From Phallusia fumigata (taxonomy: Eukaryota; Chordata; Ascidiacea; Phlebobranchia; Ascidiidae): a DNA stretch of 22,443 nt. The position numbers and the translations under genes were made by a program. The notes beneath the pieces are model-generated. The model searched no databases. It was not told the DNA's origin and was given only the letters and a program-made list of their open reading frames with translations. Of the stretch, positions 9,036 through 20,800 are shown in pieces. The stretch covers positions 1-22,443 of the forward strand of contig QXVZ01019017.1 in NCBI GenBank assembly GCA_008931825.1. The letters run 5' to 3'. The number at the start of each line of letters is the position of its first letter. Position 1 is the first letter of the stretch.

Positions 9036-9425
9036 TTAAGGTTTCTTGTCACCGTCAGAATCAGAGCCCTTTTTTGATTTCCTTCGTTTGTGCTTTAGTA
9101 ATTCAGCTTCTGGGACATCTTGAAACTGAACGTTGTCCAACTTATACGTGTCTTTAGTAATATTTGCCTTGTAACGATTGTCACCAATTTCTTCTAGCTG
9201 CACGACGTGCTTACGCAAAATTGACGCCGAGTCCACAGCAAAAGTAATGAGTTCCTCGATGGCTTTTGGATCGGTGACCTGTTTGTTTTTTTGGAAATTC
9301 TGATTAATTTCAATTCGACCGGCTTTTAAAGCTCGTTCGTCGCCACGAAAAACTTGAAGTCGGGCTTTGTGCAGATCTTTAAAGGCTGCTAAGACGCGTC
9401 GTCGGAGTTCGTTTCCTGCCGACAT
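9036..9425 (-). CDS. LYRM7: LYRM7/MZM1-like complex III assembly factor
   Basis: LYR-family chaperone that in yeast and vertebrates stabilises the Rieske iron-sulphur protein in the mitochondrial matrix before its insertion into complex III. 129 residues against 104 in human. The N-terminal helix VLAAFKDLHKARLQVFRGD, with ERALKAGRIEINQNF, matches the LYR-domain pattern. KAIEELITFA, then LRKHVVQLE, then DTYKLDN and NVQFQDVP follow the human order. A Lys/Asp-rich tail (HKRRKSKKGSDSDGDKKP) is an extension I do not know from vertebrate copies. Start ATG 9425 is chosen because it begins the homologous region and lies 21 nt after an acceptor at 9446; the longer upstream frame would read through that acceptor. 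First gene of the putative operon. Confidence 0.88.
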   Translation of the reverse strand: MSAGNELRRRVLAAFKDLHKARLQVFRGDERALKAGRIEINQNFQKNKQVTDPKAIEELITFAVDSASILRKHVVQLEEIGDNRYKANITKDTYKLDNVQFQDVPEAELLKHKRRKSKKGSDSDGDKKP

Positions 9426-9445
9426 TAAATAGCTATGCAACAACG

Positions 9446-9460
9446 CTGAAAGCAGAAACA
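9446..9460 (-). promoter_or_regulatory. 3' splice acceptor in LYRM7 leader
   Basis: The minus strand reads GTTTCTGCTTTCAG before 9445, pyrimidine-rich and 20 nt before the LYRM7 ATG. It may be a trans-splice site at the end of an outron or an ordinary leader intron. A second weaker acceptor, CTTGCGCAG, lies about 20 nt upstream. Confidence 0.45.
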
Positions 9461-9520
9461 CCAAGTTACCTGCGCAAGGTGCATCACATTGCACATGCTT
9501 TTAGAACCATAGAAATCAAA

Positions 9521-9530
9521 AATATATAAT
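9521..9530 (-). promoter_or_regulatory. possible TATA element of the LYRM7-CINP operon
   Basis: Minus-strand ATTATATATT lies about 75 nt upstream of the LYRM7 leader acceptor, which would allow a short outron. AT-rich sequence makes chance matches likely. Confidence 0.25.
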
Positions 9531-11294
9531 AGGGACTTTTTTAAAAATCCCCCAACTCGCGACACATATTGGACATCAGTCAGTACCTATTAACCGTTCA
9601 GGATAAAAAAGTATGTAACTTTGTATGTATTATGACATGTTACTCAGGTATTTGTAACTTATTTAAAACATAAATGCCTCACTGGATACAAGCTCTCTGT
9701 CTGTTGTGTTTTTAATTAAGCTGCACTTTAAGTCCTTGCCTTGTGTTCCTAATATTTGTACATTGATCTCCTAAACTTCCTTAAATGGACTTTTTTCCCA
9801 TTTCACCTGACTTCAACAAACCGGTAACCTGATTGAATGCAAGCAGTAGTAACACTGTGTTTAAAACTAAGGCAAATTTCTTAATTGTAGACTTCCTGCC
9901 ACAAGGACAATAAAAACAACACCGTTTCCACTGTGCTACGCCGAATCAAATCACACAAATGGAGGTGACAGTTGTGTATGGAAGCTAAAATGTATTGGCA
10001 AATCACTTTTTTTCGGGACTTTTGTTGCTGTCGAACCTGACCAACTTTCAAGTAACCTCCGAGCAGCAAGCATGGGCCACGAGTCGATATAGACTTCTTT
10101 TTATATTTACCTTGGATTAATTAGGAACTGCGAAAAAATAGAGAGAACATGGAAAGAAAAAGAAAATATCGGCGCGAAAGTGACAAAAAATGCATCTGGG
10201 AAACAACGAAAGCGCGAGATTAAAACCACTGAACAATCACGATAATGCACACTACGATTTAGGTGAAACCCCAAATAACGGGGCCAACGGAAATAGTTGA
10301 TCAGTTTCGGTGGGGTTTGGTCGCTGTAAAGGAGCTGCAAATAAAGCGAAAGAATGCAGAAAGCGCGCCAAAGCCGGGTAGACACCAGACTGGCAACTTT
10401 GAGCGGTAACTGGCTGACACAAGTGCAGAGAACAACGCGTAAAACGCAAACTAAACAATCGTATACTGCGAAGTACGGATGACTGTTTGACATTTGGCCG
10501 CGCGGTCGGTCCGTGTAACAACCACCAGGCAGTAAACGATAATTTAACGTGGAAACGGTTGAAATGCTCAAAAGAGGCAAATAAATGGAAAAGTAGATCG
10601 GCCACATGGCGGACAGCGTTTGACCGCGTAAAAATATCTAGTGCTGCAGAGTTTTGAAAAAGCTGATTCACGTACAAATAGTTCGAGCGTTCCCTTTGAA
10701 CATTCAGGAAAAAAGCGAAGCTTAATTGAAAATCATCTACCAGGTGAGCGACACGGGGAAAGGGTGGGATATTTACAACACTTATCGTCTTCTTCCAGGC
10801 ATTTTTGTTTTAAAAGAACTCTTTGGGTGTGCAAGTTGGGAGGCGATTCGGTTGTCACATATGCTGCTGTTGTTGATCCCTTATTGTAATAATATACTTT
10901 GCTGAAAAACGGACCAGTAGAAGCTTGCTTACAGAACGTTTTTGTAACAAGTGCGTCATAAGTTGAGCGTTTTGTATCTGGATGATAATCACTGCCAAAC
11001 ATCCGACAGACAGTATCCGCCCAATTAAACATTAATTCCGACCCATGAAGTAAAAGTACAATAAAAATCCATGGCTAAAGACCCTGAACAGATTGACAAA
11101 TGCACCAGGGTTTAGGTACCACTGTCTTTACCGGTTAAAACTCCATGACAGACCAACCCTAAAACACTGGGCGGCTTTAGCCGTAAACTGAATGCTGTTA
11201 ACCGTACAGACGTAGCCTCTGAATGTTTCAGGCTACCCAACCATGATTGCACCTTTTTGCCCCGTAACTCCACAAGCACCGTGTGCGCAACCGA
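9531..11294. other. region between PLCL 3' end and operon promoter
   Basis: No protein family recognised. Expected to hold the PLCL 3' UTR and the operon promoter. The only poly(A)-like signal noticed for the minus strand is ATTAAA at 9711-9716, far from the PLCL stop. Several open frames at 10107-11032 lack homology and clear splice partners. Confidence 0.4.
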
Positions 11295-11321
11295 TGACGT
11301 CAAAAACGCCTAATGACGTCA
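11295..11321. promoter_or_regulatory. pair of CRE/ATF palindromes at the PLCL stop codon
   Basis: Two perfect TGACGTCA palindromes at 11295-11302 and 11314-11321, 19 bp start to start. The second overlaps the PLCL stop codon (11319-11321). A third copy lies in PLCL intronic sequence at 17619-17626. They match the CREB/ATF consensus; function is not shown. Confidence 0.4.
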
Positions 11322-11891
11322 CAACGGCGTGACGGGGTAGGGGCTTTCGCCTGGGGGTGTGCGGTCTTGTTTGGGGAACTTTGGCGAGGAGGTGGAGCGA
11401 GTGCGTGCAAACGGTGGCATGGAGTGCTTCGCCACACCGAAAAGGCTCTTCGCCCCGTTGTATTTCGCCACTTGCGGCGCTGCTGGGATTGCGGCGTTGT
11501 TGTTTCCATTTCGGTTGTTCCCCGCCCCGTCGCCGACCTCAAGGCCGTTGCTGTTTTTCGCGGTTTCGCTCAGCGAAGGCTTCAGTTTCTCGGACGCCAT
11601 GGAGCACAACATGCCCGCTTCCCAGATGTCGTTCAGTGAGCGCGCAGCCTCGTCCTGGCAAGTGCGCAAGAGGTCGACCTGGCCTTTCACAATGCTGTGG
11701 TTCCACCGGAGGTTTTCCTCGAGAGTCTGTCGTCTTCTTGGGTCGGAATCTCCCACGTTCGACGGCTTCTTTTTCGCCGCCGCTTTGCCCGGTTTCTTCG
11801 ACACTGGTGCACCGTTACCGCCGTTCACCACTCCACTCATGGAGTCGCTGTCGCTACTTGGAATGCTTCCACTCAGTAGCTTGGGAATGTC
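11319..11891 (-). CDS. PLCL: PLCL last exon, PRIP C-terminus
   Basis: Acceptor TTTGCCACAG, 190 codons, TGA. It opens with DIPKLLSGS and a Ser/Gly/Lys-rich stretch, then the conserved helix [20 protein letters not shown] followed by [10 protein letters not shown], then a variable Asn/Pro/Ser-rich tail ending YPVTPL. The exon is much more GC-rich than the surrounding introns, which generates long false frames on both strands. Confidence 0.88.
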   Translation of the reverse strand, partial: DIPKLLSGSIPSSDSDSMSGVVNGGNGAPVSKKPGKAAAKKKPSNVGDSDPRRRQTLEENLRWNHSIVKGQVDLLRTCQDEAARSLNDIWEAGMLCSMASEKLKPSLSETAKNSNGLEVGDGAGNNRNGNNNAAIPAAPQVAKYNGAKSLFGVAKHSMPPFARTRSTSSPKFPKQDRTPPGESPYPVTPL

Positions 11892-14800
11892 CTGTGGCAA
11901 AAGGTAAAATGCAAATTTGTTTACACGAATTGAAACCGAAAACTATCATTTAACATCTTATCTACACACCGTGACGTGAAACTGCGGTTTGGCACAAAAT
12001 ACCTTTAAAAATTCTACACCTAATGCGGTGACCAGACAAAAGTCTTTGCAGGGCTAAAGGTTATAAAACGTATTTTTAAAATATTTAAACTTGGGAATCA
12101 AGACACGGTATTAAAGAGTAGTCTAGTTGAAAACATAACTTTTGCATAACCATGTACTCACTATACACAAGCTCGCAGGCAGTTTCATTCTCAAACAACT
12201 CAAAACAATACAACGTAGAACAAAACAAACATGGAAATAATGTAAGAAATGAGATCCTTAATCGTTTCTCACCTCGTAAAAGGCTTCCATCGACTGACAG
12301 AAAACCTCTAAGGATTTGCGACATGCCGGGGCGTTGTCTAAGATGGCCAGTGTGTCGGAGACGTAAGCATCCAAAGCCAAACTGGCTTTACGCCAATAAT
12401 CACTGTTGGTGTACGGAGGATGAAGCTCAAGCAGCAATCTCCGATCTTGGCGTAGTATTACTACTGGAGAGTGAGAGAACGACGAATCGCTGGATGACTG
12501 CGACGTTTCTGACGCTTGGCGGCGCAAACGAGCGCCGGCGGCGTCGCCTGACACAGTGCGACGACGTGGATCGGTCACATCGCCGTCGCCGCCCGCTTGA
12601 GGTTCAGCGTCGGCCGATAAAGCCGACCATGATCGCTTCTGTCGCGGAGTTGAGCTATCACTAGTCATTGAATCGGCCTTTAGTCGATGTGAGAGGCAGC
12701 GTATGCATTGCTTTACAGATGCTATGGGGCTGGCGCCGCATGCTTCGCGCAAATACGATAACGACCAACGTTGGGACTCCCGTAGTGCTGTGGCGTGCCG
12801 CAACGGGCTGTCCGCTTTACGAAAGAGTTCGTCTAAAACCGGGATTGCGCAATCGCGTATCGTCAAGTAATCTATGTCCTTTCGCGATCGCGTCTTCTTA
12901 AGCTTCTTATGCGAGCTGCTTCGCTTCTTAAGAGTTCCCGACGCGTTGGTCTGCGATGTCATTACGGAACCCCCAGAGCTGATGGCGACCGCTTCCGAGT
13001 CGGTTACTGCAACGTGGATGAAGAGAGTGGCGTCCTCCAAAGGTTCGTCGAATATTGAACGAAGTCGCAGATGTCGATAACCGGGTCGCATGCACTCGAA
13101 TGGAATCGTGTATTGACCTGATTTTTAACAATAGCGTTACACGATAGACAATAACCTATGTTTATTAAGCGCCATTCAAAGCTAATTCAGAGTTAATAGC
13201 GCTCAATTCTACATGTCCTGGATGAAATCGATAATCTCCAGTGAGGTTGCCCTGAAAACTAACCGATAAATTCGTCTCCGATGAATTCGTCGTCGAGAAC
13301 AACGAACCGCACGAGGGCGAGCGAGGGCAGGGTTAGGCGGAATTCAAAAGACTCGTCGAAAACCGGTGATTCCCCGCTGTTGTTCGGCGCTGTTCTGGTC
13401 CGCTGCTCTGCGCAGTCAGTCGGAACGCCGAAGAGCTCGATAAGCACGTACGGGTCGATCACGTGACCTTTAGCGCCTGCAAAAATCATATGTCACTTAG
13501 AAACATGTTTACTCAAAAACTTTGCCAGGGAGCTTGTTTATAAGGATTACATCGTAATGCAAACGTTTCAGCAATCGCTGTTGTCGCTATCGGTTGCATA
13601 CAATGTATTCATATACATGGTCTTTGGTAGCTGTGCTTTTCGCAATTTAGTGAAACACATTGGCAGCACTATAACATTTTGGGCATGATTTTTTAAATTG
13701 AAATTACTGGTTTATCAAATAGAAGGTCAAGAAACGGTACAAATGCAGATCTTACACGGCTAAAACACGCAGTACATGAAATCAGGACTATCAAAGCGTT
13801 GGAAAAACCCAAAGTTACAGTTTTAAATAATGCTTGCCAACTTTGAGGCCTACAAGGTGATATACACCAGACTTTTACCATTACACAAAAAGACTAAATT
13901 AGACAGGACAGTTAAAGAAGTTTACTTTGCAGCATGATTATGTAACCTGACCTTTGAAGGGAAAATACATACAAAAGCAGACACAGAAATATTCGACTTG
14001 CCTCCACCACGTGGTTTAGGGAAGTTCTGTCCACTGATAATACGAAGATGAAGAGTTTTCGATGGAACACCGGGGATGGCTTCGTTATGCTGAGTACTGT
14101 AATACGCCATCTAGCAAAACACGGCAGAGTTTAAAAGTCTGGTGGTGCGTCTACTGCTGTAGCCACATCCATAATTGGGATGATTCAAGTTTAAGCTTTA
14201 ACGTGAAATCGCAAGTCAGCCTGCGAAACCTTTTGCAAAACCCAACTCACCGGTTCGCGCATTACACTTGGCTTCAGAACATATCCACAGCTTCCGTTCA
14301 TCGAGAACCGGCCGTCGTTGATGTCCATCATTAAACCTAAACACGCAGTTCATTATGTTTTTTCACAAGGCAAATAGTTCAAGGTCAAAGAACGCCTAGT
14401 AGCAAAGAGTTTTCCCATATTCTCTGAGTAATGACTGAAACTCTACACCAACATCTTCTATGACTTAGTCTAGATTGGACCTCTGGGCCTCCGTCTTTAC
14501 TATGATGCACTGTAACGTCATGAAAAATCGGGCCAAACCGAATGTTTGGCCGAGTCTTGCCAAACCCTAAATGTAATGTTCTGGTGGAAGTTTTAGATGA
14601 AATTTTAAGTTGCAACTACAGGTAAAGTCGTTTTTGACACGAAACACCTTCAAAAAACAGCCAACATTTTGCTGATAGCGTGGCTGGTATTTTGTAGACA
14701 TCGTGAAAAGCTTACGGCTTGTGTTTTATTTGGTCACTTGTTGAATTTTGTCCTGACTTTATTCAAGTTATTTCACGATCTACAAACAATCTGTTTTCTT

Positions 14801-17800
14801 TGGGTATTCTTGTGACACCAACGTTTCGGCAGTGAGGTTCATTAACATTAACAGTTAGAAGAAACGAACATTGTAAGTTGGAGCTCGAAAACCGCATTAC
14901 GTTACCTGTCCCGATTACAAGGCTCTTTAAATGAAAAGAAGCTTACCTGGAGTTTGATAGTTAAGCGCTGCGATCTGCACCCCGCAGTTCCAGTAATCTT
15001 GGGGATTAAAGTTGCTGGAATCATACCTCATCCCGCTGGGATACACCCGCGTTAGGAACCTAAAATACACAGTGTCGGCTATTGACACAGCTGTGGAAAC
15101 TACGGCTAAGAATGGCACCCACATTGAATACACAGCAGTTATATCCTGTAATTTTATGTCTGCTATTTTAGCATCGTTTACAAGATATTCTTTTCGCAAC
15201 ACTGAAGTGCTGGAAATTTTGTGTTCTCACAATTGCTTTAAATAATAGACTACAGCAGACATGTAGATGCAGATTATGTTGCCTGACAAATTTTCACGCA
15301 GAAGTTTTACTGTTACTGCCAGCCTGTGCATGAAAGGAAAACACTAAATAATGCGTTTAGGGGATTCAGTACAACATATTTAACGTGTCAAGTCAAACAA
15401 TAGAGTCTTACCACGATCGCTTTACAAGCCTTAAACGAGCCTACTGCCATCTACTACATGAAACTAATCGAAAAAAGTGCTTTTACTGGGAAGCAAAACA
15501 TTTATCACGGCCGATCACGGAAGTCATCGCGTGAAAACTTACTTTTTATTGTGCATTACAAACTGGTCTGGGTTGAGATCCACCATTCGTGCGGCGATCT
15601 GCTCGTTCAACGAACACGTATGGCAACAGCTGTGTAAAGATACATCGTTATGGTTAATCAAGGAAAGTGTGGAAAAGAGGTCCTGATAATGTGCCATTTA
15701 ATTCAAGTTGAAAATCACTGTTTTAAAATTTGTTCATGTTGAAAGAAAGATGCTGATGGAGGTTTGAAAGTCTTAAACAAAGTAAAAAAATCTTTAATCA
15801 AGAAATATTACGCACTTGAAGCTATTCCAACTTTGTTTAGAAAAAATTGGTTTCTGTATGTTAATTTGTGGTGTGTCTCTTTGCACTTGAACAAGCGAAG
15901 AACTAATTGATTTCAAAACCGAACATGTTCCTCCTTCCACTTGGCATGTAGCAACCAAGTCACCAAAGCTGGGTTGCGGCAAACAGCAAGGCACGACTAC
16001 TAAATCAATTAGAGACATAGCCGACCTCACAGCTACCACTTCTGACGCACGGAGAATTAGAGAGCGCTTCTGCCGCCTGTCGCAGCAGCGGGACTTATTT
16101 CCCCGACGTACCAGCTGATTGAAACTTAATGAAGTGTTGGCAAGGGTTTCAAAGTCGAGTGTTCACGATCACAGGGTACAAGATGGTTTGCGATAAAACT
16201 GCTGCGAATGGTCTGTATCAGTGGTCCTCAAACGTTTTAAAAGTATTTGCATTGCGTTTCCTCTGCAGTTTTTTCGACGACACGCGGTCCACTAAAAATT
16301 TAACTCGAATAAGCTTCACGCAGTTACAATTCAGCAATGCTTTGTGTGTGCCACAGTCGCGTTATGTTACTTGTGATGTCACAAAGCTGCATTGTGGGGT
16401 GCTGCCACAAAGGGCGTTATCAACGTTCATTAGGTAAATGTCTGTAATCGCGTTTTTTGAGCAGGGATTAAGAAAGACTGAATATGCTTTGCGGTGCACT
16501 CAAAATCGCTTCACCGGCCCCGAGGAGACCGCGGACCCCAATTAGAGAACCGCTGGTTTGTTTCCACGAAACTGTGTATTACTGATTACCCTTGCCTGGC
16601 ATGTTTACTATTATTGCCCGCTGAAATAGCACTAATTGACTCGCCGCCATTGTTAAGCGTGTTCAATTATTCACATCGTTTCGTGTGCAGCATTCTTATT
16701 TCAAAAATATTAAAACTGATTGCATAGTTCCTTTTCCTTGACAATGCTCTTAAATAAACATGTTTAAATTTGACTTTCAAATAGATAGAGTCAGCGATAA
16801 GTAATAGTCACTAGTGGCTCAGGCTGATCCATTTTGTTTTCAGCGTTTATGTGAATCGTATCTTTATTTATGTGCACGTTTTAGGCGCTGTGAACAAAAT
16901 AAAAAAACTTGATTGATTGTCGAAACTACAAAAAAATGTAAAATTTGTTTGTAGGGTCGGTCCAAACGGATAGTAAATATGCCCCACCACCGTGGACCAA
17001 ACAGGTCAGGACTGTTATCCCACCTTAACTACCAGTGTCTACAGAGGCTTCCATATTAAATACTGGTTGTATCGAAAAGTTACATTTTTTCTTTTAAACT
17101 GAAACCGAATGAGATCGTTTAGTATGGATAAATGCCTGTTGCCGACGCTACAAACTGGCGTTTACGGTGTAGTCTAGTTTTGGTTACGCAAACTGCCAAA
17201 CTTCACACATACTGGTCACAAGACATTTCAACTGTTTTTGAATAAAATCAGCTGACAAAACACTTTTAAACCCGTTTGAACGGCGCCTTAAAATTCACCA
17301 GCTGCGTAGGCGGAGAGCGTCGGAAAAAGTTTGTTTTCGTTTGAATTCAACTCACCCGTAAACCCGTTGATGCGTGTCGAAGTTCTCGAGAAAGCTCACA
17401 CACGAGCAGATTGACACGAGATCAGAGAGCTGACGGACAAGGGGAAGTCCCTTGCCTTTACGATCGGCGACAAGAGCTGATGGCGACACCCCGCCTCCGT
17501 TTGCCTGGGCTAGTGGCGAATTCGGAACCTGTAAACGATATAGAAGCTCAGTAAACCGATCGGTTGCCTTGGAAAGTAGACTGATCAAATTTAGATCCTG
17601 TTTTACGTCAAACATGTATGACGTCACAGCACCACCGATTGCTGAGTTTTAACATGGAATGCTCAGAACTCGACCAAGCGGCACACCTTTAGTGTTGGGC
17701 CAATTCTACTTCCTGTTCTAAGATATTTGAATAAAATCAAAATTGGCTGCGTTCACATTTTGCAGTTTTTAAATAGTCTCAATAAGCAAGTACATTTTCT

Positions 17801-20800
17801 GCTGTGGGACAAACGCTGTTGTCATCGTCAGAGTCCTTTTGCAGAGACTTATATTTTTAACATTGGCCAACAGAAACGTGAACCGCTTATGGCACATAAA
17901 CCATAAGCATCACATACCAGAAAAAGTGCTTTAAACCTGGACAACATCAAAACAACCCAATCGATTACTATTAAAACGGATCTATCCAATTGACCACTGG
18001 ATTATACTGTCCATTACAAACAGCTGGTCGAAGCAGGACGAATCCCACGTGTATTATAAGCTGGTACCCGGTCCTTGAGGGCAAAGAGACCAAGTTGTGT
18101 TATTTAACGCCCTGAATGCAGTCGGCCGCTTGATCCTGACCCGAGGGAAATGGGATTTTTCGGTCATCATCCCACATGGATTATGTCATACTAGCTGATA
18201 GTATCATATCGTTTTGTGTTGGTCAGGTCATGTTTAGCTTTTTGGGCGTTTTTCAAAATTTGAGCTTTAAGAAATAGACTTTAAATCGACGAAAAACAGC
18301 CATACCATCATAGACGCCATCTAGCGGCAAACGCAATGGTCCCTGGTAAAGTATTTGTGGGTAAAATGTTGGTGTTGTTTTTGTCGTGGACCAGTTTGTT
18401 TTCACCCATTACATAAAAGCCTAAGCATCGGGAAACAGGAGAAATGCGGCATTTCGGTCACTAGTTAAAGTCGGAATTTAAGAGTTGTATAGAAAGATAC
18501 AACTCTTAAATTCCGACTTTAACTAGTGATCGAAACGAATATCGCATACACAGGTTTGTATCTTTCTAGCTAGCTTGGACAAAAAGGACTATTTTATTTT
18601 AAAAGCGATCGAGGGATTGAAGACGAGAAATAAATGTAAACTTTTTATCTCATCTTTACGAACTGTTAACATTTATAACTTTTTATCACCTTGTNTACTC
18701 TTGATGTAGATGTCGTTGTGAACAGGATACCAATTGTTCATGCAGCTGTTGTACAGCAGGATGTGCGCGGAATGAAACTGACTTACTTGTTAGTGGGAGT
18801 ATGTCCGTGCGATACAACTGGTTCTCCATTGACTCCGTCCCAGCAGTCTAACTCCACACAACGGCAGCACCTGTATAGAACAATAGGCAATAATTAATTT
18901 TCTCAGTACTGACGCAAAGCGATGTGACTATTGCCTTCAGAACATCGAATTCCACAAAGAGGCCTTTTTGGAGACTCGGGCTAATCTAGGCCTTCACAAC
19001 ACTAGAGGAACAAAGGACACGCCAAGTTATCATTTGCTCCAACGTAGTTAGTTTCTTAGTTTCTCCTTTTTTTGCACCCAACCCGTGGTTTTGTACTTTT
19101 GCGTGTCTAATGTTATTTAACAGTCTGACGATGACGGCCTGTATGGGAGGCCCCAACCATTCGAACTTTAAACAAACGTTCTACAGAAAATATTTGCCAT
19201 TATACCACGTATGACATGTTAAGGACATCGTTGAAATTAGTCCAACGCAAAAAGACATGTGTCCTTTTGAACTTGCAATAAAAACTTGGACAAGGCCTGT
19301 AAACTTTTTTTACAACTGTGCCAATCCACGAGCTTATGTATGGAGCAACAGATTTATCTTCGTGTTTTTGAAAAAATTATCCTCGTGTAAGCGATATTCT
19401 TCCGTGCATAAGTCCAGTTACATTAATTTCACTCTGTATAATGTTACATAGCACCTAAAATTAAATTATACCCCAATCCCAGTGCCCAAAAAAGCCCGAT
19501 ATAAAGCCTCCCTAGTGCAAAAAAATACATGTAGTCATTATAAACTTTTCTTACGATGATATTGTCACAGTGGTCAAAGCATATTTGAATAGAACTGCAT
19601 GCAAAAATGTATAACGTAGTAGTTACATTGTTATAAAACACGCACCTTAGCAGCGCTCTGACGTAGGCACCGACGCTGCTGGGTCCACTGACTTGGTCTT
19701 CCATGAGGTAAGTGTTATGTGACGAGGCGATGAAATAGTGAGAGAGGGGCTGGGTCATGTCCTGACAAACCTGCGAAACGGTTAAAGTGAGATGAGACCT
19801 GACCGGAAAGTGTGGGTCTCAAAAAGTCGTTCGGCTATTTACAGTTTCGCCCCAGCACGAGGCAGAAAAACGATAAAAGTTTAACATTTTGGAGCCTGTG
19901 CGTCAACAGATGGGTAATATATGGCAAAGTGTTTCAAATGTAAACTGTGGTCACGTTTAGTAAATGCAACCAAAGGGCTAACTTAAATCGATTCTTGACC
20001 AAAAAGCTAGCCGGCGTGGGACAAAAAACAAACAAAGAAACAAGGTAAAACAATGCGTCCACTTGAAAAAAGGAACCCATACAAGTCTATCAAGTCGATA
20101 AAAAACGTAAAAGTTAAAAGTTTGGAATCTAATAACCTAGTGCGATCACAATAGTAGCCATATATTTCGTTTTATTGGCCCTACGTGGGTGGGTAAAAAG
20201 TGATTACTGGTTTAAGAGTGTTTGGATGAGCGATAACTGGCCCTCCAACAGTTTTCTATTTGAATAAGGATCTGATGATGCCGTGTTTAAGTCGAAATAG
20301 ACATTCCTATGTTTTTCAATCGACTGGCATTTGTTTACCTTGTTTCCATAATTAGCTGTTCATTAGATGTTACTTTGTTATAAAGTATTGTTGTTTACTG
20401 GATATTACTCACATACAACTTCCTGCATTTACTGTGCTGGAAACTTCACCAGCAAAAGAGTCCTAACAATGCATTTACCTGCAAATGCGTGGGGTCGAGT
20501 AGGCTGCATTCGTCAGACATGAGGTATTTGGTAAAGCCGTCTATGCCCAGGGCCGGAACGCTTTTAAGAGATTCCGAGGGTTCGTACGATCCTATCAACT
20601 CCACGCAGGATTCGTATGTGACCGTCGATATCCCTGTATGAGGAATTAATGGGTTTAGGACGTGAAATAAATTGTTTTTGTGTGGTTTTGAGAGACACAG
20701 GAGTGCAAAACATTGAAAAGTCGTCACAATGGACTAATATCACCGGTACCCAGTAAAACACACTAAAATGTCTCCAAAAACAAAGCATTTAGGCATTTTT

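Noticed and set aside
10107..10677. Two overlapping long minus-strand frames (166 and 141 codons)
   Set aside because: They overlap in different frames, are rich in Leu/Phe/Cys without family motifs, and neither has convincing splice sites.
10733..11032. 99-codon minus-strand frame starting MFNWADTV
   Set aside because: No family recognised, no clear splice partners or promoter, and it lies between two well-placed genes; may be 3' UTR or promoter sequence.
11313..11953. Several long plus-strand frames up to 198 codons
   Set aside because: Shadows of the GC-rich last PLCL exon on the minus strand, which has clear PRIP homology.
15477..15686. Plus-strand frame containing [11 protein letters not shown], resembling the Y-box CSFNE
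   Set aside because: The true Y-box start is on the minus strand at 15629-15543, with matching phase and neighbours; the plus frame is a coincidence.
18691..18897. 68-codon plus-strand frame starting at the N
   Set aside because: Opposite strand of the X-box exon at 18870-18787, which has strong PLC homology.
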